Assembly: GCA_023421795.1 (NCBI GenBank)
Contig: JAEZSO010000001.1
Coordinates: 1 to 64,000, forward strand
DNA length: 64,000 nucleotides
DNA from: Cyanobacteria bacterium OH_PDB_230
GTDB lineage: Bacteria > Cyanobacteriota > Vampirovibrionia > Gastranaerophilales > Gastranaerophilaceae
Direction of reading: 5' to 3'
The notes beneath the pieces were generated by a model. That model searched no databases. It was not told the DNA's origin and worked only from the letters and a program-made list of their open reading frames with translations. The stretch's first letter is position 1. The number at the start of each line of letters is the position of its first letter. Below, in pieces: positions 28,092 through 37,317 of the stretch. A program made the translations under genes and the position numbers.

Positions 28092-29507
28092 ATGAGCAAC
28101 GATTTAAAAAGAACCTTGAGTTTGCAAGATTCTATTTCTATAGTGGCCGGAAATATGGTGGGCTGCGGAATTTTTTTAGTATCAGCTGAAACTGCAAGGC
28201 TAGTCAAGTCGGCCTGGTTATTATTAGTGGTTTGGATTGTTGCCGGTCTGGTATCTTTGATAGGTGCCTTGGCTTATGGCGAATTGGCTGCCAATATTTC
28301 CGAAGAAGGCGGCCAGTATATGTATCTCAAAAAAATATATAATGATATAACGGCTTTTTCTTATGGATGGACGTTATTTCTGGTAATACAGACAGGCTCT
28401 ATCGCCGCTATATGTTTGGCGTTTGCTAAGTTTCTGGGGATTCTGGTTCCTGTAGTAAGCTCAACTCAGTATCTTATAAATATCGGCTTTTTCCATCTTT
28501 CAACGGTTCAAGTCGTAGCCTTGGCGTCTTGTATTTTCATTACGTATATCAACTCCAGAGGGGTTGAGTATGGCGTCATTATGCAAAACCTTTTTACGGT
28601 TACTAAGATCTTGTCACTTATAGCAATTGTCGTTTGCGGTATCTTTTTCGGTTTAAACTGGGAAGCTATACACGCCAATTTCCCTCAGGGTTCTACCGTA
28701 TTGCATTTTTCAGATATGGAACTTGTTGCTTCTGCAACCGTAGGCGCGCTGTTCGCTGCTATAACCTGGAACAACGTCACATTTATTGCAGGTGAGATAA
28801 AAGAACCCGAAAAAAACATACCAAAAGCGATGGTATACGGCGTCGGATTGGTGGTAATCCTTTATCTGTTGATAAATGCTGTTTATGTTTATACTATTCC
28901 ATTAGATGCTATAGCCAATGCTCATGAAGATATTGTTGCTTCAGCCGTTATGGGTGCTATATTCGGTAAAATAGGTGAGTTTGTAATCTCAATCGTTATT
29001 ATGATTTCAGCGTTTGGTTGTGCAAACGGAATGATTTTAACAGGTTCAAGAGTATATTATAAAATGGCTAAAGACAGATTGTTCTTTAGAAGTTTGGCTG
29101 CAATAAACAGAAAAACAAAAGTACCTGTTAATTCTTTATGGCTACAAGGTATTTGGGTATGCTGTTTGATTCTGTTTGTAGGAAATTATAACAGATTATT
29201 GGATTTTGTAATTTATATTAATTTAATATTCTTTGCTATTACAACCTTCGGAATTTTTGTATATAGAAAGAAATTCCCGGATGAACCAAAAATACTTACT
29301 GTTAACAATTTCTTCCCGATAGCTTTTATTGCTTCAACGGTATATATAGTGATATGTTTGACAATAACTAAACCCCAATTCACTCTTCCCGGGCTGTTAT
29401 TCACAATTGCAGGATTGCCTGTATATTATTTCTGGAATAAAAATAAAACTCAAAGAATAACAAAAAGCTTGATGAAAGAAGAAGAAAAAGCTATTATAGA
29501 GAAATAA
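28092..29507 (+). CDS. APC-family amino acid permease/antiporter
   Basis: 471 residues from ATG 28092; an earlier in-frame start would lie in the tRNA. There are twelve predicted membrane segments. The first carries the APC substrate motif GNMVGCGIFLVSAE, normally GSGIF with Ser where this protein has Cys. The general look (LSLQDSISIVAGNMVG, the ITWNNVTFIAGEIKEPEKNIPKA block) is that of the AdiC/basic amino acid antiporter branch, but the substrate cannot be assigned. The gene begins about 40 nt after tRNA-Ser. Confidence 0.85.
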   Translation: MSNDLKRTLSLQDSISIVAGNMVGCGIFLVSAETARLVKSAWLLLVVWIVAGLVSLIGALAYGELAANISEEGGQYMYLKKIYNDITAFSYGWTLFLVIQTGSIAAICLAFAKFLGILVPVVSSTQYLINIGFFHLSTVQVVALASCIFITYINSRGVEYGVIMQNLFTVTKILSLIAIVVCGIFFGLNWEAIHANFPQGSTVLHFSDMELVASATVGALFAAITWNNVTFIAGEIKEPEKNIPKAMVYGVGLVVILYLLINAVYVYTIPLDAIANAHEDIVASAVMGAIFGKIGEFVISIVIMISAFGCANGMILTGSRVYYKMAKDRLFFRSLAAINRKTKVPVNSLWLQGIWVCCLILFVGNYNRLLDFVIYINLIFFAITTFGIFVYRKKFPDEPKILTVNNFFPIAFIASTVYIVICLTITKPQFTLPGLLFTIAGLPVYYFWNKNKTQRITKSLMKEEEKAIIEK

Positions 29508-29531
29508 TAATCTTATATAATAGGAGTTCAG

Positions 29532-30608
29532 ATGTTAATTGAAGAATTATTGGAATTAACCGTAAATATGGGAGCAAGTGACTTGCATATTTCCAATGGG
29601 TTACCCCCAATTGTCAGGGTTGATGGTAAGCTTTTGAGAACGGATTATCCTCCTTTGACATCCGACGATGTTGAATCTTTAATTTTCCCAATGCTCAGTA
29701 ACGAGCAAAGAAGAACATTAGAGCAACAATGGGAATTGGATTTAAGTTACGGTATCCACGGTTTAGGCCGTTTTAGGGTTAACGTATATAAAGACAAAGG
29801 CTGTTATGCCGCTGCATTCAGAACAATTACAAGTACAATTCCTAATTTCGACAGCTTGGGTCTGTCTTCTATCGTTAAGAAAATTACTGAAAAGCCAAGA
29901 GGTCTGATTCTTGTAACAGGTCCAACCGGTAGCGGTAAATCAACGACTCTTGCGGCAATGATTGATTATATCAACGAAAACAGATCAGAACATATTTTGA
30001 TAATCGAAGATCCTATTGAATTTGTACATCCTTCTAAAAAGTGTATCGTGCACCAAAGAGAGCTTGGTCAAGATACCAGATCGTTTGCAAATGCATTAAA
30101 ATCGGCATTAAGGGAAGATCCTGATATCATCCTGGTTGGTGAGATGCGTGACCTGGAAACAATAAGCTTGGCGTTAACAGCCGCGGAAACAGGGCACTTA
30201 GTTATGGGAACGCTTCACACAGCATCAGCAAGCCAAACGATTGACCGTATTATTGACGTTTTCCCGGAAGCTCAGCAACAGCAAATCAGGGTTCAACTTT
30301 CAGGAAGCTTGCTTGCCGTACTTTCTCAAACATTGTTGCCAAGACTTGAAGATGATGGAGTTACAAAACGTGGCAGGGTCATGGCACAAGAGATAATGGT
30401 TGTAAATTCGGCCATTGCAAACTTGATTAGAGAGGGTAAAACCGCTCAGATATATTCAGCTATACAAACAGGTGCTCAATATGGCATGCAGACGCTGGAA
30501 ACATCTTTAAAAGAACTTTATTTGAGATCCCAAATCTCTTTAGAAGACGCTTTATTGAAATCCCAAAGACCTGAAGAATTTAAAAGGTTAGCAAATTTAA
30601 CTAGGTAA
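29532..30608 (+). CDS. pilT: type IV pilus retraction ATPase PilT
   Basis: 358 residues. The N-terminal PAS-like domain (about 1-95) contains GASDLHISNGLPPIVRVDG. The RecA-like motor shows Walker A GPTGSGKSTTLAAM, the Asp box IIEDPIEF, Walker B ALREDPDIILVGEMRDLETI and the His box GHLVMGTLHTASA. AIRNLIREGK, the PilT C-terminal signature, appears as AIANLIREGKTAQIYSAIQTG. It powers pilus retraction. No other pilus gene is nearby. The last 12 bases overlap the 3' end of the convergent mlaE gene. Confidence 0.95.
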   Translation: MLIEELLELTVNMGASDLHISNGLPPIVRVDGKLLRTDYPPLTSDDVESLIFPMLSNEQRRTLEQQWELDLSYGIHGLGRFRVNVYKDKGCYAAAFRTITSTIPNFDSLGLSSIVKKITEKPRGLILVTGPTGSGKSTTLAAMIDYINENRSEHILIIEDPIEFVHPSKKCIVHQRELGQDTRSFANALKSALREDPDIILVGEMRDLETISLALTAAETGHLVMGTLHTASASQTIDRIIDVFPEAQQQQIRVQLSGSLLAVLSQTLLPRLEDDGVTKRGRVMAQEIMVVNSAIANLIREGKTAQIYSAIQTGAQYGMQTLETSLKELYLRSQISLEDALLKSQRPEEFKRLANLTR

Positions 30609-31340
30609 GTGGAAATAAAATAAAAGAGTCATAATTAAATCAGCCACCAAAAGAAATACAGTGGCTTTGATTGCTGCCTCTGTTGTAGATATACCAACAT
30701 TTTTAGCTCCGCCTTCGGTTTCGTAACCTTGTGTTGAGCAGACTAGAGTTATTATTATGCCGAAAATGGCTCCTTTTAATAAACTTATGTATATATCTCT
30801 TGTATTTAGCCATAGCCATACCGAGTTCATGTATCTGTTTGGGTGAAGCCCTATCGTGGTGAAAGATACTATCATTCCCCCGATAATTCCAAAAAGTTCT
30901 GTTAGTATAACCACCATTGGTACGGTGACAGCGGCCGCGATCAATCTGGGGGCGAAATAATATCCCACAGGATCGACTTTTAAAGTTTTCATAGCGTCGA
31001 CCTGGGATGTTACTTTCATATTGGCTATTTCAGCACTTATAGCCGTCCCTGCCCTTGCGTTTATCGCCAAAGCTGCAAATCCCGGTGCTATTTCTCTAAT
31101 CAAAGCTACAGCCAAGAATCCGCCTACATAGTTTTCTGCTCCACTCATCAAAAATTGTTTTGAAACCTGAAGAGCTATGACTACCGCTGCGATAAACACA
31201 ATTGTAAGTGCTATCGGCAGCGAATCATAACTTATCATTGCAGCTCTGCTTATTACAACAGAAAATTTAACATTTTTGTTAAAAATGTACTTGATTGTTT
31301 GTATTAAATTAAATACGCATAAACCAAGAAAATTAATCAT
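30597..31340 (-). CDS. mlaE: MlaE/YrbE-family ABC transporter permease
   Basis: 247 residues with about five or six membrane segments and the family blocks LIREIAPGFAALAINARAGTAISAEIANM and SQVDAMKTLKVDPVGYYFAPR. MlaE permeases work with an MlaF ATPase and an MlaD (MCE) protein to move phospholipids between the inner and outer membranes; in cyanobacteria and plastids the homologue is TGD1-like. The partner genes are not next to it. It lies downstream of ilvE with an 8-bp overlap on the minus strand and meets pilT tail to tail. Confidence 0.92.
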   Translation of the reverse strand: MINFLGLCVFNLIQTIKYIFNKNVKFSVVISRAAMISYDSLPIALTIVFIAAVVIALQVSKQFLMSGAENYVGGFLAVALIREIAPGFAALAINARAGTAISAEIANMKVTSQVDAMKTLKVDPVGYYFAPRLIAAAVTVPMVVILTELFGIIGGMIVSFTTIGLHPNRYMNSVWLWLNTRDIYISLLKGAIFGIIITLVCSTQGYETEGGAKNVGISTTEAAIKATVFLLVADLIMTLLFYFHLPS

Positions 31341-32256
31341 AAATTGGCATGCACCATTTTTTGTATTTGTCTATTTTACCTTTTACAACATCAAAATATA
31401 ATTTCTGAATTTTTTGAGTTATAGGTCCTACTTCTCCGTTTCCTAAAGGTCTGTGGTCGATGCTCGAAATAGGAGTCACTTGAGCGCCGGTTCCGCAGAA
31501 GAACGCTTCATCTGAAATGTATAATTCAGTTCTGTCTATTTCTCTTTCGATAGTTTCTATTCCAAATTCTTCTTTTGCGATTTCTACTATTGTATTTCTT
31601 GTTATGCCAACAAGAATGTTATCCGTAATATTTGATGTTACAAGTTTTCCATCTTGAACCAAAAATAAGTTCATTGCAGAGCCTTCCGTTACATGGCCGT
31701 CGTGTGATAGCACAATTGCATCGTCAAAACCGGCAAGTTTGGCATCTGTTATTATCAATGCTGTGTTTGCATAGTTTCCTGTTACTTTAGCTCTTGGAGG
31801 AATCGAATTGTCGTCTGATCTTCTCCAGTTTGAAACGCAGACGTTTAAGCCTTTATCACTTTCAAAATAATTGCCTAAAGGTATTGTGAACATTAATACT
31901 GAATCAGGGTTGTCCAATAATCCTGGACCTATTTTCAATGCACTTTTATAGACTTGAGGCCTTAAATATGCATCAGTTTTATAATTATTTTTTCTTAAAA
32001 GTTCTTTTGATATGTCGCAAAGTTCATCGGCAGTATATTTTGAATTCATATGCATGATTTTACCGCTTTTTATCAGTCTTTCCATATGTTCTTTAACTCT
32101 AAAAGCATACATTTGATTTTCTTCTTCGTTATAATATGCTCTTATGCCTTCAAATATAGCTGTACCGTATAAAAACGCATGGTTTCTTACCGGTATTGTC
32201 GCCTTATCGGCTTCAATATATTCTCCGTCAATAAAGACAAATTCCTGATTTGACAC
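31333..32256 (-). CDS. ilvE: branched-chain amino acid aminotransferase
   Basis: 307 residues from a GTG start at 32256 preceded by a strong AAGGAGG. It is a fold-type IV PLP enzyme: the N-terminal VRNHAFLYGTAIFEGIRAY, the PLP lysine in RAKVTGNYANTAL, and the cofactor-phosphate loop VTEGSAMNLFLV with GITRNTIVEIA. It exchanges amino groups between glutamate and the branched-chain 2-oxo acids in Ile/Leu/Val synthesis or breakdown. It heads a two-gene minus-strand unit with the overlapping mlaE gene. Confidence 0.95.
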   Translation of the reverse strand: MSNQEFVFIDGEYIEADKATIPVRNHAFLYGTAIFEGIRAYYNEEENQMYAFRVKEHMERLIKSGKIMHMNSKYTADELCDISKELLRKNNYKTDAYLRPQVYKSALKIGPGLLDNPDSVLMFTIPLGNYFESDKGLNVCVSNWRRSDDNSIPPRAKVTGNYANTALIITDAKLAGFDDAIVLSHDGHVTEGSAMNLFLVQDGKLVTSNITDNILVGITRNTIVEIAKEEFGIETIEREIDRTELYISDEAFFCGTGAQVTPISSIDHRPLGNGEVGPITQKIQKLYFDVVKGKIDKYKKWCMPIYD

Positions 32257-32356
32257 TTTCTCTCCTCCTTAAAAAATACGCATGTCTTAAAATATATTAG
32301 CACAGAATTTACTGCGACTAATACAATTTAATGTAAGTTTATAAAAAAACAAATGC

Positions 32357-33322
32357 TTAATTGTTTATTTTGCTGAAGATTTTATTGGTTTTTTGAGCTG
32401 TAGATGTTTTTTCTACTGCCATAAATCCAGGGGTGTTAAAAACTTCTTTTGCTTTTGCATTATTTGCGGCAGCTGGTTTTAAATTAGCGTGTTCTTCTTT
32501 GAATCTCTTTTTTGTAATGCTTGCGTTAAGTGCAGGAACGCCAAATCCAAGGAATAGTGGAACAACAACTACCATAGAGAAAAATCCGAAAGCACTGTTC
32601 ATTGCTTTTGCTTTTTTAACAAAGTCATTGTTTTTTCCATCAAATTGTTTGTATAAGTCTTCCAATTTTTCAGGAGCATTCTGCATTGTTTCTTTTATCA
32701 CATTTATGATGGATTTGTTGTCTGCTTGATTGAAAGCTTCTTTGCCCATAATGTTTTCCATTATGTTTTTGCTTTCTTCTTTAAAGCTGAATAAGTTTTT
32801 AAGGTTTCCGCCGGTTTTATCTATGAAGTTGCAGAAGCCTTCCATTCCGTCTTTAGTATTTCTAACGTCGCTGTATCTTGATATGATTTGGTCGCTTTTT
32901 AGAGTGCTGTATTTGCTTGTAGGCATTATAAAGTCGCCGATTTTTTTGATGATTGATTTTGTATTAAAATCATCAGGTTTTTTCGTTAAAACGAAACCTG
33001 TCTTTTTCTCGTTACGATTAGCGAACAATTTACTTAAAGCGCCTGCTCCAAAAACGATTGTTCCTTCAGAAATCAAGTCTCTACGTAGGATTTCGGCACG
33101 GTCGTATTTGTCTTGCGCTTGGATGAGTCTTGGTACTAGTACACCGCCTAGCATCGCAGCAATCAATACAGGGAAAGACATGTTTAGTCCTTGGAATTCA
33201 AGGTTTTTAGCTATTTTCCCAATGCCGCTGTTTTGGTTAAGAATGTTTTTAGCAAGTTTTGCACCAGATCCGAAGGATGGAGACGCTTGTTTTTGCATTG
33301 CGGTAGCGTTTGTCAATTTCAT
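32357..33322 (-). CDS. unknown membrane protein with N-terminal SFG motif, paralogue of its upstream neighbour
   Basis: 321 residues; family not recognised. The N-terminal SPSFGSGAKLAKN has the Ser-Phe-Gly tag at 16-18. There are hydrophobic segments at about 49-68 (SFPVLIAAMLGGVLVPRLI) and near 245-270 (FGFFSMVVVVPLFLGFGVPAL). A helical region with LVPRLIQAQ, RRDLISEGTIVFGAGAL resembles, in order and spacing, the neighbouring protein encoded at 33322-34374. The two stop/start codons overlap by one base (TAATG), so they are one operon. Probably an ancient tandem duplication specific to this lineage. Confidence 0.7.
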   Translation of the reverse strand: MKLTNATAMQKQASPSFGSGAKLAKNILNQNSGIGKIAKNLEFQGLNMSFPVLIAAMLGGVLVPRLIQAQDKYDRAEILRRDLISEGTIVFGAGALSKLFANRNEKKTGFVLTKKPDDFNTKSIIKKIGDFIMPTSKYSTLKSDQIISRYSDVRNTKDGMEGFCNFIDKTGGNLKNLFSFKEESKNIMENIMGKEAFNQADNKSIINVIKETMQNAPEKLEDLYKQFDGKNNDFVKKAKAMNSAFGFFSMVVVVPLFLGFGVPALNASITKKRFKEEHANLKPAAANNAKAKEVFNTPGFMAVEKTSTAQKTNKIFSKINN

Positions 33323-34374
33323 TATTTATTTGCTCCTTCCTGTATTTTTGCACTATCAGCAGGCAAAGCTCCAATTGCGGTGTCTTTGTCCAGTCCGACA
33401 AGACCGGGGTTCTCTTTGCTGATATTATACAGTTTAGGAATTATTGCAAGGAATGAAAGTAGAGCAACCGTCATAGCTGCGTTTAATCCAAATCTGGTAT
33501 TGATTCTTTTTATGTTAAATTTGTCTATTGTAGAAGATAAAAATTCTTTTACATTTTTAATTTCAGGTTTTAACAAAGCTTTTTTTGTACTTTTTATAGC
33601 ATCATCAGCGTAATTTGTCATATGGTCAATCAATGTTCCGATTCCGGTTGTATAGGATTTTCCGCTGAGATCTTTAATAGTTGCTTGTGTGTAATCCGCC
33701 ATTGGGTCTGAAACGTTTTTCCTTATAATTTTCGTGAAGTTATCAACTATCTCAGCAAAGGCATCGTTATAGCTGCCTTCTATAGGAGTTCCCTTCATAT
33801 TTTGAATGACGTTCTTTTTCTTTTTAGAAGCTAAGTTTGCAATATTATCCGCGAACTCTTCAGCTTCTTTCGTGAAGTCGTTATCTATATTTGAAGTTGT
33901 TGTCTCTAGTGCGTTTTTGATAACTTGTTTATAATAATCAAGTTTAATTTGTTTTGCATCTTTGATGTTTACTTCAGTTGCCGTTTCTTTAAAGATGTCT
34001 CCTAAGCCTTTAATAAATTCGGTAGGGACCTTTACGGCGTTTCCGATAAATCTACCTGTAACGGCAAGCATTGCTCCCGGTATTATGAACATGCTCGGTC
34101 CGGTTGTAAATTCTCTTATGGTTTCCTTTAATGCAAAGGTTGTATTTTTTTTGCCGTTGTTTTCTTTTTTATTACGCATTAAGCCCATTACAGGACGTGG
34201 AACGTTTGTCCCCAGCATATCTTGGATTGTGAAAGATGCAAATAAACCACCTCTATCAATGGCATCCATTATTCCTACAATGGTTGATCCTTTGAAACTG
34301 GCTTTATAATTGTTATTGGCATTTCGACTTGTAACCTTTTCAGGTTGATGTGATGTGGTTTGAGAAATTTGCAT
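33322..34374 (-). CDS. unknown membrane protein with N-terminal SFKG motif
   Basis: 350 residues; family not recognised. A polar N-terminus ends in YKASFKGSTI (Ser26-Phe27-Lys28-Gly29). Hydrophobic stretches lie at about 104-128 (GPSMFIIPGAMLAVTGRFIG) and about 300-322 (AMTVALLSFLAIIPKLYNI), with a long charged helical region between. The NVPRPVMGL and REFTTGPSMFIIPGAML blocks correspond to LVPRLIQAQ and RRDLISEGTIVFGAGAL of the next gene. It is the first gene of a two-gene minus-strand operon. Confidence 0.7.
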   Translation of the reverse strand: MQISQTTSHQPEKVTSRNANNNYKASFKGSTIVGIMDAIDRGGLFASFTIQDMLGTNVPRPVMGLMRNKKENNGKKNTTFALKETIREFTTGPSMFIIPGAMLAVTGRFIGNAVKVPTEFIKGLGDIFKETATEVNIKDAKQIKLDYYKQVIKNALETTTSNIDNDFTKEAEEFADNIANLASKKKKNVIQNMKGTPIEGSYNDAFAEIVDNFTKIIRKNVSDPMADYTQATIKDLSGKSYTTGIGTLIDHMTNYADDAIKSTKKALLKPEIKNVKEFLSSTIDKFNIKRINTRFGLNAAMTVALLSFLAIIPKLYNISKENPGLVGLDKDTAIGALPADSAKIQEGANK

Positions 34375-34733
34375 ACTTACACTCTATTTATGTTGTTATT
34401 CTAATAAAATCACCGGCAATAAGAAAAATTGCTTTTTTCAGCTTGTTTTTTAATATTAATTAACAAAAAAAAATATTAAAAATGGCAATAAGTGTATTTA
34501 GTATACTTATTTTTTAAAATTCTATCAAGCCAAAACAGGCTCTTTTTACACATATGTTTACAAATATTTTTCAATTAGTGGAAACCAAAAATTACATGTG
34601 TAACACTATTAGTGATGTCTCTTTTACTAATTTACTTCTTCCTTAAAGCAATTTAGGGAAGTTTTTTTATGTTTTAGAAAAAGTAAACAGTAAAACGTAA
34701 TTGATGAAATTTTGGTTTGCTGTTTACTGAATT
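34375..34733. other. intergenic region between two minus-strand genes
   Basis: About 359 bases of AT-rich DNA between the 3' end of mutL and the 5' end of the SFKG protein gene. It must hold the promoter for the latter. It also contains a strong plus-strand terminator (34638-34668) and a weaker GCC/GGC hairpin followed by TTTTT near 34527-34546, although no plus-strand gene lies upstream. I found no open frame of note in it. Confidence 0.5.
34638..34668 (+). terminator. plus-strand terminator without a parent gene
   Basis: CTTCCTTAAA / TTTAGGGAAG form a 10-bp stem (one G-U pair) with loop GCAA, then seven T residues. Both flanking genes are on the minus strand and the A-tract on that strand precedes the hairpin, so it cannot serve mutL. 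An unannotated plus-strand transcript is implied. Confidence 0.6.
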
Positions 34734-36509
34734 TTAATTTGTTAAAACAGGCTTTTCTGCTCTTAAAAAGAATGATGCTATCTCTTTTGTTTTAATTGTT
34801 TTTGAAATAGGTCTTCCATGCGGGCAGCTGTATGGATGTTTGGTGGAGCGCCATTTTTTTATGAGTTCTTCCATTTGCCAGATTGACAGCTTTTCTCCTG
34901 CTTTAACCGCAGCTTTACAGGCTGTTGATATTATTATTTTTTCTTCTAAGGTATCCAGGTCGCCTTTTATATTGAATAAAAGTTCTGAAATAATATCTTG
35001 GACTTTTACGTGGGAAATCATTTGAGGTATTTTCCTGAAAATAACTTGCGTCGATGATAACGTTTCAATGTTGTATCCGAACTTGTTAAGTTTTTCTTTT
35101 GCTTCGATCAAGATATCGACGTCCGTTGCCTCTAAATTAATAACATCAGATACGATAAGAAGTTGTGACGCCACTTCTTTCCCGTTTTTAAGCTTTTCAT
35201 AAAGGTATCTTTCATCGGCTATATGCTGGTCTACTATTTCAAGGCCTTCTTCTGTTTCAATTAAAATGTAGGTGTTTTTAAATTGGCCGACTATATTTTC
35301 AGGTTTGGCCTGAGGCATGCCGTTTTCAAATTGGATATTAATTTTTTGCTGAGAAGATAAAGATTTTTGTTCCGTTTTAACAGGGAAAACCTTTTTTTCA
35401 TCCGAAAACATGTCGTTTTGGGAGACAAAAACGGTCTCTTCATCAATATTATTTTTATTGCCTGACAAAAATGAAAGATTTATTTCTTTTTCTTCCTGGT
35501 TTTTTTCTTCTATTGTGAAGCTGGCATTGGAGAGCGCAAAATCTATTGCACTTTGAACAAAATTGAATATTTGATTCGGGTTTTTGTATCGGATTTCTTT
35601 TTTTGTAGGATGAGCGTTAACGTCAATTTCTTCAGGGTTAATATCTATATTTATTACCGTAAAAGGGTATTTGCCTGAAGGCATGGTGTTTTTGTAAGCT
35701 ATATCAATTGCTTTCAGGATTATCGGACATTTTATCATTCTTGAATTTACGAAGGTATAAATCGATTTTCTGCTTGATCTTGTATAAGATGGAACGCTTG
35801 TGTAGCCTGAAATCTTTATTCCTGAAAGTGAATCTCTTTTTTCCACTTTTTTTAGTTCGTTTATAAAAGAGGATGAATATATCTGTGAAATTCTTGTCAA
35901 AAGATCTGAATTCTGAGTGGTATTGATGATTGTAGCATTGTTGTTTTTAAGCACAAATGCGATTTCAGGGTGAGAGATGGCTATAGCTTGTATCATTTCT
36001 TGGATATATGAGAATTCAGTCTTAGAGCTTTTTAAGAACTTTAATCTTGCCGGTTGGTTGAAAAACAGGTCGTTTATCTCCATGATTGTGCCGATGGCGC
36101 ATCCTGTTTGGGATTTTTTTATTTCGGAATTTTGTGATTCTACTTTTGTTCCGTATTCAAAGTCTTTTGTCCTTGTTGTGCAGGTCACCTTTGCGATTGA
36201 TATTACGCTGGCAAGTGCTTCTCCCCTGAATCCAAGTGTTGAGATATTCCACAAGTCTTCTTCTTTTATAATTTTGCTTGTGGCATGTTTTGAAAATGCA
36301 AGCTCTATATCGTCAGGATGAATGCCTGAGCCGTTATCGGCAATCCTCATGTTTCTGCAATCATTTGAAATGGAAATTTCTATTTTTGTTGATCCGGCGT
36401 CAATCGAATTTTCAACAAGTTCCTTTACAACGGAAGCCGGTCTTTCGATTACTTCTCCTGCTGCTATTTGATTTATTAGATTTACTGATAGTTGGTTTAT
36501 TCTTTTCAT
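34734..36509 (-). CDS. mutL: DNA mismatch repair protein MutL, endonuclease type
   Basis: About 591 residues from the ATG at 36509 (MKRINQLSVNLINQIAAGEVIERP); another in-frame ATG nine bases earlier at 36518 is possible. The GHKL ATPase motifs are ELVENSIDAGST, DNGSGI and TLGFRGEAL. The C-terminal endonuclease motif DQHA(X)2E(X)4E appears as DQHIADERYLYE, with Ile replacing Ala, together with STACKAAVKAG and a CPHGRP zinc motif. This identifies the nicking MutL found in bacteria without MutH. No mutS is in the window. It is divergent from the gene at 36540. Confidence 0.94.
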   Translation of the reverse strand: MKRINQLSVNLINQIAAGEVIERPASVVKELVENSIDAGSTKIEISISNDCRNMRIADNGSGIHPDDIELAFSKHATSKIIKEEDLWNISTLGFRGEALASVISIAKVTCTTRTKDFEYGTKVESQNSEIKKSQTGCAIGTIMEINDLFFNQPARLKFLKSSKTEFSYIQEMIQAIAISHPEIAFVLKNNNATIINTTQNSDLLTRISQIYSSSFINELKKVEKRDSLSGIKISGYTSVPSYTRSSRKSIYTFVNSRMIKCPIILKAIDIAYKNTMPSGKYPFTVINIDINPEEIDVNAHPTKKEIRYKNPNQIFNFVQSAIDFALSNASFTIEEKNQEEKEINLSFLSGNKNNIDEETVFVSQNDMFSDEKKVFPVKTEQKSLSSQQKINIQFENGMPQAKPENIVGQFKNTYILIETEEGLEIVDQHIADERYLYEKLKNGKEVASQLLIVSDVINLEATDVDILIEAKEKLNKFGYNIETLSSTQVIFRKIPQMISHVKVQDIISELLFNIKGDLDTLEEKIIISTACKAAVKAGEKLSIWQMEELIKKWRSTKHPYSCPHGRPISKTIKTKEIASFFLRAEKPVLTN

Positions 36510-36539
36510 AAATTCCATTTTAATATAAGATATGTCAGT

Positions 36540-37265
36540 ATGGATAGTTTAGAACAAGATTATGTTAAGAAAAGAAAGATTTATCGAGATATTTTCAAAA
36601 AGTCTCAAGAATCTATAGACAAACAGCTTTTCGAATTAAAAAAGAATTATTTGTGCAGCAGATGCAAAGATGATTGCGAATTTGCCTTGAAAACCGATGC
36701 ATTATTTTCTGCCTATCCGTCAAGCTGCACATACAGAGCATGGCAATTGGCCGCTTTAGATAAATTGCAAAATGAAATATCAAAAGATATTTATGAAAAA
36801 ATGCAGCAGATTTTAAAATACCGTGAACAGTTTTCCTGTTCCAGATGCGCTCTTTGCTGTAAATTTGCTTGCAGCGAGTTTTCATATGAGGAATTGAAAC
36901 AAAAAGCCTTGAAAGGTGATAAATTTGCTTCTCAATTTACAAGTGTGTTTGTTCCTTATGTTGATTTAACAAAGGCTCAAGAGGTCTTTGGTGATTATAT
37001 AGAGCTTTTGAAAAGCAAATACGGGACGCTTGAAGGAGTTTATTTTTATTATTGCCCTAAGTTATCTCAAGATAATTTATGCACCGATTATGAGAATCGT
37101 CCGGAGATATGCAGGGATTTCCCAAATAATTCATTAGCCATACTTCCAAACACATGCGGCTTCAAGGCTTGGAAAGAAGAGTCTGAAGTAATCTCTTTAA
37201 CCCTTCATGCTTTGTCTCAAATAATAGGTTTTTACATAGAAAAAATTGAAGAATGCATAAAATAA
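36540..37265 (+). CDS. YkgJ/UPF0153-type zinc- or iron-chelating domain protein
   Basis: 241 residues from ATG 36540. The core is FSCSRCALCCKFACSEF followed by CPKLSQDNLCTDYENRPEICRDFP, the CxxCxxCC...C...RPxxCR pattern of the UPF0153 (YkgJ) family, thought to bind zinc or an iron-sulfur cluster. A second Cys-rich stretch, CSRCKDDCEF, lies nearer the N-terminus (about 39-48). The function is unknown. It starts about 30 bp from mutL on the opposite strand. Confidence 0.75.
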   Translation: MDSLEQDYVKKRKIYRDIFKKSQESIDKQLFELKKNYLCSRCKDDCEFALKTDALFSAYPSSCTYRAWQLAALDKLQNEISKDIYEKMQQILKYREQFSCSRCALCCKFACSEFSYEELKQKALKGDKFASQFTSVFVPYVDLTKAQEVFGDYIELLKSKYGTLEGVYFYYCPKLSQDNLCTDYENRPEICRDFPNNSLAILPNTCGFKAWKEESEVISLTLHALSQIIGFYIEKIEECIK

Positions 37266-37294
37266 AAATAGCCTCTTGAAAAAGAAGCTATTTT
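37265..37294. terminator. bidirectional terminator between the YkgJ-type and rubrerythrin genes
   Basis: AAAATAGC / GCTATTTT (37265-37272 and 37287-37294) with an inner TCTT/AAGA pairing. On the minus strand TATTTTAT follows, so it mainly serves the rubrerythrin operon; on the plus strand it directly follows the convergent gene. Confidence 0.6.
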
Positions 37295-37317
37295 AGGGGG
37301 GAGATTGTAACTTTTAT

